Assembly: GCA_965262565.1 (NCBI GenBank)
Contig: CBDHFQ010000038.1
Span: 248,001-312,000, forward strand
Source: CBDHFQ01 sp965262565
GTDB lineage: Bacteria > Bacteroidota > Bacteroidia > J057
Direction of reading: 5' to 3'
DNA length: 64,000 nucleotides
The notes under the pieces are model-generated. The model was not told the origin of the DNA. It made no database searches and saw only the letters and a list, made by a program, of their open reading frames with translations. This document shows positions 1-9,899 of the stretch, in pieces. How positions within the stretch are numbered: position 1 is the first letter of the stretch; each line of letters opens with the position of its first letter. Both the position numbers and the translations under genes were made by a program.

Positions 1-27
1 TCTAGGGGAAGTGAACGAACACAGGCG

Positions 28-81
28 CTCCTTCCCCTACTTCTCCTACTCTCTGGTGACATCGAAACAAACCCCGGCCCT
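28..81 (+). other. 2A-like ribosome-skipping motif LLPLLLLLSGDIETNPGP
   Basis: Codons 28-81 read LLPLLLLLSGDIETNPGP in frame 1. It has the DxExNPGP signature of picornavirus 2A peptides preceded by a Leu-rich stretch. 2A-like peptides are known in some non-LTR retrotransposons, such as trypanosome L1Tc and several animal CR1/L2-type LINEs. There they release or alternatively target the N-terminus. Skipping would occur between Gly (76-78) and Pro (79-81). The motif is intact although the rest of the element is decayed. Confidence 0.85.
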
Positions 82-260
82 TCATGCCTATGTCCAACCT
101 GCTTTCGCCCCTGTAACAAAAGAAGGGGCTCAATCCAATGCCCCCAATGCAGCAGCTGGACACACTGCAATATACGCTGTTCGATCTGGTGTACCACAAA
201 GACACCATATCCCATCAGGGTGGGTCTGTTACAGATGCCACTCGAGCCCTACATACATGA
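82..260 (+). other. PHD-like zinc finger directly after the 2A motif (frameshifted)
   Basis: Frame 1 reads SCLCPTCFRPCNKRRGSIQCPQCSSWTHCNIRC. Frame 2 continues with HHIPSGWVCYRC. Together these give the C4HC3-like spacing of the PHD-type fingers seen at the N-terminus of some animal LINE ORFs. A one-base shift near 187 separates the two halves. The role (nucleic-acid or chromatin binding) is inferred from the family. Confidence 0.6.
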
Positions 261-2376
261 CAACACAAATCACCCCACACTCACTAGGTTCAGCTGGTAG
301 TCCGCTCCCAGTGCTGCCGGCACACCACACCCGTGCTGCAGCCATCCTTACCATTCCTCTAACCCTCACTCCCAGCTCCTTTCCTCCGATACCGTCCTCC
401 TCACCTCGTCTTCCCCCTTCCCCATCTCTCCCAACTCACTACACTCAATCCCACTATCCCTCAGCCCATGCACACAACAGCACCAAACCCATCTTTCAGA
501 AATTTTCACACCCTCTCCCACAACCTCACCACCACTCACCCATTCCTATCTTTCTCCTCCACCCACCCCACCACCTAGCCAACAAACACAAACCATCACA
601 AAACTAAACATACCACAGCAAAACATCAACAGCATCACAAGCAAAATACAACAACTCAAACACCACCTGCTACGACACAACATACACATTGCAGCCATCC
701 AGGAAATTAAGCTCAAAGATAGACACAAAACATATAAATTTCCTGGATACAAAACACTCCGAAAAGACAGAACAACTGGTGAAGGCGGAGGGCTAAACAC
801 ACTAATAAAGACGCACCCTTCACAAACACGACCAGACACACACTCTAACACATGCCTGCAGATGACGCACTTGAACTACAAGCAACACGTATCAAACTGC
901 ACAAACAAGACATAAACTTCACCAACATATTCATTCCCCCAACAGCATCATGCCCCCCAATGATGCACCCCACAACTTGGCCAATTAGACACACTGCAGA
1001 ATTACTTCATCCTTGGGGACCCCAACGCTCACGTTCCAGCCTGGCTCACGGCAAGCAAACTGATCCCCGAGTCACGCACATAATCACGACAACGTATCTC
1101 ACACACAATACTCAACAACACCAACTCACCCACACGTAAGCCTTACAAAATAAATACAAACCCGACATCACCTGACATCTCACAAGCTTCACCCAACATT
1201 GCCCTCTAATCCACCTGGCACACATCCCACGACCTCTCCTCCGACAACTTACCCATACACATCATACTAAACACACCATACCTACGCAAACTCAAAAGAA
1301 CCTACACTAACTATAAGCGAGCCGACTGACTCTCTTTCACTGACACAATAAAACAACAGCTACACACATTCAACCTTGCAGACTACAATAACATCGACCT
1401 GGCAGTACAACACTTTAACAAAACAATCACTGACGCAAACAAAACATATTCCCACAGGCACTATAAGACACTTAATCCATGTTTTAATTGGCACATCAAA
1501 CAAAAACTCAAAACACGGACCCAATTACGCAAGCAAACGCCAACACCAGATATCCTCGAATGAATTAGGGTACAAAACACAGAAATAGAAGAGGATATGA
1601 AACACAAACAAACTGCCAAATGGAAACAACTACTCGAAGGCATTACATAAAACACAAACCCTTCCAAACTTTGGAAGCTCATACGCGGCCTCAGTGATAG
1701 GTACACTGACAGAACGGAAACTCATGAGGTCATCCTCACACATGAGCAAACAAACATATCCACAAACTCACAGCAAGCAAACATTCTCAACCCACACAAC
1801 ACCAACATCTGCAGAATACCACACAGATATGAGTATCGGCCCATCCTTAAACGGCTACACTCAATCACGCTAGACTCAAACATGACACCACCCTTCACTC
1901 CCACCATGACACAACATGCCATCATCAAAACAAAGAACACCTCTGCCACAGGCCCTGATGTAATTTCCTACTCACACCTCAAACACCTAGGTCTACACGG
2001 CATCAGGGCCTTCACATACATATTCAACCTTTCACTCACAACCAACAGCATCCCCAACATCTGGAAACTTGCCAAAATCATACTCATTCTAAAGCCCAAC
2101 AAATCCCCCATAGAACCAGCTTCTTTAGACCCATATCTCTCTTTTGCAACCCTTCTAAAATACTAGAGAGACTGGTTCTAAAGAACATCACCTCACACAT
2201 TAACTTATCACCCTCACAACACGGCATCAGATCACAACACTCAACATCCAACCTGCTCACAAATCTCACGCAAACAATAATTGAAGACCTCAACTCACAG
2301 AAACCTGCCTCCAGATCTTTACTTCCTGCCATTGACATAAGCAAGGCCTTCGACACAGTTCCACAACACCTACTCA

Positions 2377-2771
2377 TTAACCCTTTATGGGCCAAATTCT
2401 TTTTCTCGTCGTTTTTCGGGACATAACCTATGATAGGCTCTTTTCGTCTACCGACTCATAGGCGCGACGCTCATTGGAAATTTTTTTAATGATCCCTTCT
2501 TAAAAAAAAATTGAAATTTCGGTGAAAGAGAACACCTCCTGGGCGTTAATGTTTTGATGTAATTTGGAAATTTTCATTTTCTTTAAACCTGTATGGACCA
2601 AATTTTTTTCATAGTTTTTCGGGACATAACCTAAGATAGGCTCTTTTCGTCTACCGACTCATATATAGGCGCGACGCTCATAGGAAATTTTTTTGATGAT
2701 CAATTCTTAAAATAGAATTGAAATTTCGGTGAAAGGGGACACCTGTGTCCTCCTGGGCGTTAAAGGGTTAA
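2377..2771 (+). mobile_element. TTAA-targeting (piggyBac-like) MITE, head-to-tail dimer, inserted in the LINE RT
   Basis: The insert 2381-2767 is flanked by TTAA at 2377-2380 and 2768-2771. Removing it with one TTAA restores the LINE reading LLINKILN, so the boundaries are exact. Its ends are CCCTTTATGGG and TAAAGGG. It contains two similar units (2381-2553 and 2587-2767) around the 25-bp spacer 2558-2582. Both carry the family core CTACCGACTCATA. TTAA duplication with CCC termini is the hallmark of piggyBac. There is no coding capacity, so it is non-autonomous. Confidence 0.85.
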
Positions 2772-3310
2772 CAAAATACTCAACGCGCACATCCACCCTA
2801 ATTTAAAAAAAATGGCTTGTCAACTTTTTATCAGGTAGACAAGGTTACACAGTTTACAACGGGTAGCCCTCCAGAACACTACTCTACACAAGCGGAGTTC
2901 AGCAGGGCTCTGTTCTCTCACCAACACTTTTCAACATATTCATGCACGACATGCCCACCCCCACTCAATCAAACACTCACTCCATGTCATACGCAGACGA
3001 CATTACAGTACTCTCACAACACCCAAAACACGAGACCGCTGCCACACAACTACAAGACTACATCCGCAAATTAGAACAATGGCTCACCAACAATAGAATG
3101 AAGGTCTCCACAAACAAATCCTCACACTCATTATACCTCACAACGCAGAATACAGAACAAAACCACAAGTAACACTTAACAACACACCCCTCCCAGTTAC
3201 ACACAGCACCAAAATCCTTGAAGTAACAACCGACAGAGGGATAACGTTCAAACAACATGCAGACGACATCAACATAAGAGCCAAAAACAGACTGAACGTC
3301 ATCCGCTCAA
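2772..3310 (+). pseudogene. LINE with 2A motif, RT part 2 (thumb/palm) after the MITE
   Basis: Continues the reverse transcriptase: KILNAHIHPNLKKWLVNFLSGRQGYTVYNG, an in-frame stop near 2862, then SGVQQGSVLSPTLFNIFMHDMP (consensus VPQGS altered to VQQGS). Catalytic motif C YADDITVLSQHP is intact at about 2990. LEQWLTNNRMKVSTNKS follows and the tail reads NRLNVIRSIKG up to the second insertion at 3311. The palm motif is intact although the element carries several stops and shifts. Confidence 0.85.
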
Positions 3311-4255
3311 TTAAGGGCCACATCCACGACAGCGATTTTCAATCGCAACCGCGATGTGCAGCCAGATCGCGGTTGCGGTTGCTGTTGATGGTCTACCCAC
3401 ACACACAGAAACCGATCTGTTCAATCTTTCTCAGTTTATACTAATTAATATAATAACTTATTTATATATAATTGTCAATTAATGATATAATTATAGTGAT
3501 AATTGATATAGTTATTAATATATGATATAATCAATATTACTTATATTAATAATGGATTCTATTAATTAAAAATTTTATTAAACGAATCACCTTATCTTAT
3601 ATATGACATTGCATCTACATGAAAGAAATTTTACTATTTTATTTAATCTAATTTAATGTATTAAATATATTTGTAATTAGTATTAATTGTATACATTTTT
3701 TCTTATAATTTTGTAAAGTTCGTTTAAAAGGTCTAAAGACTTTTTGTCTGATTTTTGTTTAGTATATTGCTTCAAATTTTGTAATAAAAGCCTATAATTA
3801 AATCTAAAGTTCCATTTAAACTTCATTAAGTCTCCTTAACTACCATATTGAGTATATGATCGAATTTATCACTGTTGGTAATTATAATATGGATTGCATT
3901 AAAGTGTTTTATCTTACTAATTAGCTACTTTTATAATCAATAACCAAATTGCATGGTAAATTATTTCACTTCCTGTTTGTCCGGGAAAATTTCATTTGTA
4001 TCAATGCACTTATTCAAAAGCATGCAAATATCTGCGCTTATGTGACATATTTGATCGCTTCTACCCATACACCACCGCAACCTCAACCGCAACTTTAAGC
4101 TCAGCCCACCAAATATCAGAAATTCTGATCAACAGCGACCTGCAAGTTGCGGTGGTGGTTGCGGTTGCTGGAGCCCATACACGGAAAATTTGGTCGAGGT
4201 TGCCGTTGGAAATTGCGGTTGCGATTGAAGATCGCTGTCGTGGATGGGCCCTTTA
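3311..4255. mobile_element. 0.94 kb non-autonomous TIR transposon inserted in the LINE
   Basis: Imperfect terminal inverted repeats of about 38-40 bp at 3315-3352 and 4212-4251. Both read GGGCC, then CATCCACGACAGCGAT, then TTCAATCGCAACCGC. Flanks are TTAA on the left and TTTA on the right, so the target duplication is probably a mutated TTAA. Subterminal GCAACCGC-type repeats recur near both ends (3340-3390, 4075-4240), and the middle (3430-3960) is extremely AT-rich. LINE sequence (IYGHCNEDITTIYKQFIRP) resumes right after it. No transposase gene. Superfamily not assigned. Confidence 0.75.
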
Positions 4256-4830
4256 CACACACTATATACGGACACTGCAATGAAGACATTACAACAATAT
4301 ACAAACAGTTCATCAGACCAATAATAACATACGCACACAAAGCGTGGCAACCTGACACTGCAAAAACACACATAAACAAACTACAGACCAGACAAAATAC
4401 TGATCTCCGAATCACTACAGGCTGCACAAAATCCACCCCACTCCCACATCTTCATGAGGAAACCCAAGTCCTCTCTCTCCCCTCCCATATGGACACGAGA
4501 GGTACACACATTTACACATCCACGGTAGATCCACAGCACCCTCAACACTTCATCAAAAACCCAACACAAACACGGAGAAAAATAAATCTGACACCTGCAT
4601 AACACTACCACACGCACCACAACACTCTTCCTCCAGTCCCGAACGATAACTCTGTGAGGACCGACATCCACACAGAGTTTACCCGAAGGGCACTGGACTC
4701 CCTTCCTCCTAACTCCCTCCTTGGTGCCCGGCCGCCCGCTGCCTGCAAGACAGAGCTCACGTTGGACCGCTGGCAGCGGGTGCAACTGCATGGGGCGACT
4801 CCCGTGTGGCTGTGGCGATAGCCAACGATT
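4256..4830 (+). pseudogene. LINE with 2A motif, post-RT region
   Basis: The translation reads YGHCNEDITTIYKQFIRPIITYAHKAWQPDTAKTHINKLQTRQN, the usual region after the RT thumb in jockey/CR1-group LINEs. RITTGCTKSTPLPHLHEETQVL and, in another frame, FTRRALDSLPPNSLLG follow. GC content is visibly higher than in the surrounding DNA. The identifiable LINE sequence fades at about 4820. Confidence 0.75.
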
Positions 4831-5700
4831 GTATATATTCACTCATCATTTATTTATTAGTTGCTTCAACATTTCATTTATTCATTGTTTATTAAGTAAA
4901 ATCGCATATGTTGATACTTTCATAGGATTCAATTGCAATTTTTGCATCAATTACAAAGCATATATTTTTCTTAGCTTGCAGTTATGTAAACTAGAATTTG
5001 GATATTTTCACACTTTTGATTTTCACCATATGGCAACGTCGCCCGTACGGCAACATTTTTGAAAGCCATTCTATTTCCTGTCGTGTAAGAGTGTCGTGTA
5101 ATAACTAGAATCCTTGTAACAAAATAACCTCTCGTGAGGTAGGTAACCCTTATTATTTAGGCTGTCCTTCTCATTATAGAGATTAAGGTGTAATAATGTG
5201 TTATGAATTATTCAATTTGTGATCTAGTTACTATTTACCATTTTTTATATAGCTATGTTATTTCCTATTGCTCAATAATTTTGGTATTTCATGTTTGTTG
5301 TTCAATGATTTGATTTCTCACCCTGATGTATTGATACTAGAGACTTGTGCAGAAATAGCTACACCTATTTTAATCCTTATGTTTATATGTTGATAAGTTC
5401 AGTATTTTGACCAGTAAAGCAATTTCATGATTAATTTTACTCTTTTAATTTTGGAAAACGATTCGGGTCATATAATTTCATACATGTATTCCCAATTCTA
5501 CTCATTTAATTTATATATATATATATAATATGTGCCTATTTCCTATGTTTAACTAGGGAAAGATAACCTTTTGAGTGATATTGAACCAAACTTTTTTTTT
5601 TCTCCTCCATAGGTTCAAGTCCATGGGATTTTAGCATCAGTATTTATACCCCTATTTATACCCTGCTGAATAAAACGCTTTAACCCGACACCAACTCGTC
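4831..5700. other. AT-rich interruption of the LINE, origin unclear
   Basis: About 0.87 kb of AT-rich sequence separates the post-RT region from the LINE C-terminal tail. It has a short (TA)n run near 5513 and no ORF or clear terminal repeats. It may be an insertion whose ends have decayed. I see no recognisable gene in it. Confidence 0.4.
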
Positions 5701-5739
5701 CTTACCCCCAGTCTAGTTGAATGACGTTGTTGCTCGATA

Positions 5740-5976
5740 GCTAAACCAAGCAAGCCTCATGGCCACTCAACACTAGTCCCCTCATACATGCACAGGCTAG
5801 GACTTGCTCAGGACGACTCCTGTTCCAATTGACGACAGGGCCCAGCCGACACTGAGCATGTCCTCCTACACCGCCCACAAACACAACAACACAGAATCAT
5901 ACACGACATACATTCACGCCCAGTCGAATTGAGCAACTTCTTGCTTGACTCGGGCTTGGTCCAGACGCCCACATAA
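5740..5976 (+). pseudogene. LINE with 2A motif, C-terminal tail
   Basis: Frame 1 reads VPSYMHRLGLAQDDSCSN, an in-frame TGA at 5830-5832, then RQGPADTEHVLLHRPQTQQHRIIHDIHSRP and a stop at 5974. This matches the CxxC...H...C tail of jockey/CR1-group LINE ORF2 (typically SCxxC...DTxHLLxxC). The second Cys is replaced by the TGA and the final Cys by Arg. It marks the true 3' end of the LINE that starts at the left edge. Confidence 0.75.
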
Positions 5977-6243
5977 ACGCACACACACCATTGGATGAGT
6001 GGCCCGTGGGTCCGGGGCGGTCCACCCGTGGTCCACGGAGTGCCCCTCTTCGAAGGCCTCCAGGGCTTCATCCAAGTAATCTAAATGAAATTAAATTGAT
6101 TTATAGGACCAGATGTATTTAACACAAACATAAAATATCATTCCAGCTCTTCTATGCTCAGCCCTGCTTTATAGATATTTGTCTTACACAGCAGCTGGTG
6201 AGTGAGTGTCGACATAGCTATTAGAATAAGCAAGTTAAACTAT
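5977..6243. other. LINE 3' UTR and adjacent non-coding DNA
   Basis: Moderately GC-rich to about 6070 (CCCGTGGGTCCGGGGCGGTC), then AT-rich. Probably the LINE 3' UTR; the exact end is not clear because no poly(A) or terminal microsatellite is obvious. Confidence 0.4.
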
Positions 6244-6311
6244 ACTCATGCATGTCCCGCGTGATCATATATATATATATATATATATGATCACGCGGGA
6301 CATGCATGAGT
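6244..6311. repeat. Perfect 68-bp palindrome with (TA)n centre
   Basis: ACTCATGCATGTCCCGCGTG (6244-6263), then ATCATATATA, is mirrored exactly through the centre at 6277/6278 and ends at 6311. The GC-rich arms CCCGCGTGATC/GATCACGCGGG with an AT core are strongly cruciform-prone. It could be a miniature foldback element or a hairpin relic. Confidence 0.9.
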
Positions 6312-6326
6312 CAATGTCGTCAATTG

Positions 6327-6355
6327 AACAGTTGCAATTCCTAATTGCAACTGTT
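6327..6355. repeat. 13-bp-stem hairpin
   Basis: AACAGTTGCAATT (6327-6339), loop CCT, AATTGCAACTGTT (6343-6355). It lies 15 bp beyond the 68-bp palindrome. No U-run follows and the function is unknown. Confidence 0.8.
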
Positions 6356-6546
6356 TATTATTATCAAAAAGGGACTCCAACATTCAGAGTACAATGATCT
6401 CTTGTTACAATTACATCAATAATAGTTTGCTTACGTGATTTAATAAGGGCGCGTGTTAAGAAGAGCAATTTTCACAATTATGAAAGCTATTCAATAAATA
6501 ATGAAAAACTAGAATTTTCCGGTTTCCTACTAGCAATTTGAGCAAA

Positions 6547-6560
6547 GGGGGGGGGGGGGG
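6547..6560. repeat. Poly(G) tract
   Basis: A run of 14 consecutive G. Such runs are prone to sequencing error and to slippage. Confidence 0.9.
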
Positions 6561-6768
6561 ACTGGCGATGTTTCCAAATTACAGTTCAATTGAATGATAT
6601 ATTAAATTAAGTATTGAATTAAGGGTAATAACATCATTAGGAATTATTATATTTTATCAGGATTTACGAGAACAATTGGCTGCCATCAAGTGTAATCATT
6701 ATCACAATCGTATGCTTCCTTTAAGTACAGTACTCACGAAACTAATTTGTCCAGCAATAGTTGAGTAG

Positions 6769-7116
6769 CGGGGCTCAAATGAGTCCCAAGAACAACGTAG
6801 ACCTCCAATCACATCTAAGTTTCAATGGACCGCCCCCAACCCACCACCCCAAGAACAACGCAGGCCACTTCTAATCATATACCGAAGCAGGGATGATTCT
6901 GAGGCGATCCCAAACGTACTCTCATCGGAATGGATCAAAAATGAATTCAAAAAAGAGAAATTTGGACTCAAAGCCCACTGCTACGGCAAAGCTGAAGATT
7001 TTATGGATAAAATCCTAAGAGGGGAAGTCGTCATTGACCCAAAAAGAATCAAATTTATGGAACACAAAAAATTCCAAGCACTCCCAAAAATTACAGGACA
7101 GGACGCCTGGTCTTAA
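6769..7116 (+). pseudogene. ORF1 C-terminal fragment of LINE family 2
   Basis: Frame 1 is open for 115 codons ending at TAA 7114-7116, 40 bp before ORF2. It reads GSNESQEQRRPPITSKFQW, TAPNPPPQEQRRPLLIIYRS and RDDSEAIPNVLSSEWIKNEF, then LKAHCYGKAEDFMDKILRGE and DPKRIKFMEHKKFQALPKITG, ending DAWS. It is Pro/Gln/Arg-rich then charged, with a short internal duplication (SQEQRRP/PQEQRRP). ORF1 of these LINEs encodes an RNA-binding protein; that role is inferred from position only. The N-terminal part, including zinc knuckles, is missing or unrecognisable. Confidence 0.55.
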
Positions 7117-7156
7117 CTAAGGATCACCAGAAGACAAACCAATCAGTCTACGAAAC

Positions 7157-9899
7157 ATGCCAGTAAACCGACAAACACTCACGATATTGCAACACAACGT
7201 TCAAAATTGGAACACAAAACGACACACGCTAGCTAATATCTACAACTCAATAGATCCAGACATACTATTACTGAACGAAACCTCTGTTAAAAACACAGAC
7301 CATCTAAAAATCTTCAACTACAATGTACTCAAATCTAACAAAAGAAATGAGCAATTCGCAGGCGCTGCAATTGCAATAAAGAAAAATATTACAGCACAAA
7401 TCGAAGATGATTACTATCAAGATTTCGTATCGGCAACAATTCAAATAGAACTCTGCCCAATCACTGTTGCAACTGGATACATTCCACCCAGACAAGCATA
7501 CATAAACTCAATTGACCTAAACAAAATTTTCAACAGACGACACCCCGCCTACTTAGTTGGCGACCTAAATGCATATCACAGAACTTTTGGCTACAGCAAC
7601 AATAACCTCCGAGGAAAACAAGTAGTAACACTTATCAACGCAAACAAATACAAGCACATTGGCCCTTTCTTCGACACTAGAATCACTGCAAACACGACAC
7701 GAAAACCTGACATAGCACTAACAAACAAACAAGCACACCTCAACACCTATCTCAAAGCAGGACCGCTTACATCATCAGACCACCTACCAATAATAATGAA
7801 AATATCGACTAACCCCATACAAATACCTATCACCCCTCGACTGCAATTTAGCAAAACTAACTGGACCCTCTACAAACAAACTCTTTCCAACTTCGAAACA
7901 CCAAACCTAGCCCAAGAAACCCTCGAAAATATTGATCTTCATATCGAAACTTGGACAAATAAAATAAAACAAATTACACACGCCACCACACCGACAATAC
8001 ACTACAGAGTATTTCCAGGTGTCAAACAGAACAACTACATACGAAAAACACAACGCATGCACAAAAAACTTATGAGCATAATTAACATGCACGGAACAAA
8101 CATACAGAGACACCAACTCTTACAAACACTTAGACAGAACATCAGCGACGAATACAATAGACTCAATAACATCACATGGGACAACATAATCGCCAAAATC
8201 GACACAAACAACGACCCAAAAACTTTCTTCAACGCAATAAAAAGAATGACAGGAAATGCATCTAACATATCACCTTACATCATACACAACGAAATAAAAA
8301 TATACGACCCAAGACAACAAGAGAAAATTTTCAGAGATTACTGGAAAAAACATATTTACATCAAAAGACCCTAATGACAATAACTTTGACTACGAATTCA
8401 CCGAGAACATCGAAAATCAATTAAATGAAAGGACTGAAAGAATCACCCCACACAACAACAGTGACATAAATAGATTAAACATTAACAACTGCCCACCAAT
8501 TTCTCACACTGAAGTGACAGACGTCATCAAAGCAATGAAACACTAAGCCCCCGGACCAAACAAACTCACTGCCAACCAGCTCAAAAATCTCCCTCCCAAC
8601 ATGACAAATTTCCTCACCGAAATCTTCAATCACTCCCTATCAGCGGGATATTTCCCCAACTTCTACAAACACGCAACAATGACCCTCATCCCAAAAGCAG
8701 GCACTAGTGGCACTGCAGTTAAAGATAAACGACCAATTTCACTGCTCAACGTTGATGGAAAATTACTCGACAAAATACTGAACAAAAGACTCTACACATT
8801 CCTGGAAGAAAATAACTTACAAAACGAAAGACAACACGGCTTTCGACGCAACAGAGGCACACAAACAGCTATTCTCACACTACATGAAACCATTTCAAAA
8901 CATCTTTCACTCAAGCATAAAGTTGACGTTGCATGCCGAGATGTAACTAAAGCTTTTGATAAAATTTGGCATACCGGCTTAAAATACAAAATAACAGAAT
9001 TAGGACTTCACTCATGCTATGAGAAAACACTCAGCAACTATCTCACTAATAGAACGGCATCAATAAAAATAGGTCACATCTCGGGACCTAAATTCAAACT
9101 TGAATCCGGCGTCCCCCAGGGGGCATGCTTATCCCCAACACTATTCAACATGTATGTCAAAGACATCCCCGAGCCCCTCGTAGACACTGATTACTTACAA
9201 TATGCAGATGGTGTCACACAAATTATAGCACTACCAGGCAATCCTAGGGCGATTGCAAACAACACCAAACTTGCAATTGAGCAGATAAACAACTATGAAA
9301 ACAAATGGAAAATACAAACTAATATTAACAAGTTCCAAATCATGAATGTAAGCCGACGAAACACAGCCCCAGTCATCGTCAACAGAAAAGAAATAAACTA
9401 TACCAACAAAACAAAAATTCTAGGCATGACATACTCCACACACGGCATTTCCCCTTAAGTTGAAATTAGAAAAGCAATGGCAATGAAAACTTTAACAAGA
9501 CTACAACGTTTCAGGAATTTATCTGAGAAAAACAAAAGGAAACTCTACTTAACAATCGTAAGACCGCAACTTCTATACCCAATTATTCCATTAAACAGTA
9601 TCTCAAAAACTGCACATAAAAAACTACAAAAAGTACAAAACAAAGCATTGAGATTTATTGAAAACACAACACTAAACGACAGAATTCCTTCCACGACCCT
9701 ACATGCTCGAAATAAATTACCTACAATCAACACCTATCTACACAGACGAGGAATAAATGTCTGGACTCAACTACAAGACAAAAACCCCGACTTATATGAC
9801 AAACTCAAGCCAAATGAAGGAGACCCTCGAAGACATTCCAGATTTCCCTCAACTTTTCTGACAACGAATTCACCAGAACCCCTACCAATATATACATAA
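7157..9899 (+). pseudogene. LINE family 2, ORF2 endonuclease-reverse transcriptase (copy 1, inactive)
   Basis: Near-complete ORF2 of about 910 codons. The endonuclease begins MPVNRQTLTILQHNVQNWNT, with LLNETS, GYIPPRQAY, GDLNAYHRTFGY and SSDHLPII. RT has TLIPKAGTSGTAVKDKRPIS, motif A CRDVTKAFDKIWHTGLKYKI and SGVPQGACLSPTLFNMYV. Motif C reads YADG at 9201-9212 instead of YADD, which loses a catalytic Asp. Other lesions are a one-base insertion near 8345 (A-run), a TAA at 8544 (KH*APGPN) and a TAA at 9456 (P*VEIRKAMAMK). The C-terminal part RLQRFRNLSEKNKRKLYLTI to LPIYT ends at 9899. The jockey-group assignment rests on the DVTKAFDKIWH/VPQGACLSP pattern. It is related to the inverted copy at 21.1-23.5 kb. 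Confidence 0.92.

Larger units (their letters stand above)
1..2376 (+). pseudogene. Non-LTR retrotransposon (LINE), 5' part: 2A-like motif, PHD-like finger, endonuclease, start of RT
   Basis: Decayed EN/RT-type LINE entering from the left edge. Frame 1 opens with a 2A-like peptide (see 28-81) and a Cys/His finger. After a frameshift near 187 the finger ends in frame 2 with WVCYRC. The apurinic-endonuclease domain starts near 601 (frame 1) with NIPQQNINSITSKIQQLKHHL and AAIQEIKL. It moves to frame 3 at about 852-960 (NIFIPPTASCPP) and returns to frame 1 for GDPNAH (about 1018) and SSDNLPIHI (about 1228). The usual GDFNAH and SDH motifs are changed to GDPNAH and SDN, so the nuclease is probably dead. 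RT begins at 1882 (NTSATGPDVISYSHLKHLGLHG), shifts frame near 2120, and reaches motif A AIDISKAFDTVPQHLLI just before the insertion at 2377. Several stops and frameshifts show it is inactive. The clade (jockey/CR1 group) is inferred from motifs. Confidence 0.9.

Noticed and set aside
11..607. 198-codon Pro/Ser-rich + frame at the left end as an independent gene
   Set aside because: It overlaps the LINE in frame 2. Its early part is a shadow of the 2A/finger frame and its later part is the LINE linker after a frameshift.
5808..6071. 87-codon Cys-rich minus-strand frame
   Set aside because: Shadow of the LINE C-terminal tail, which is supported on the + strand.
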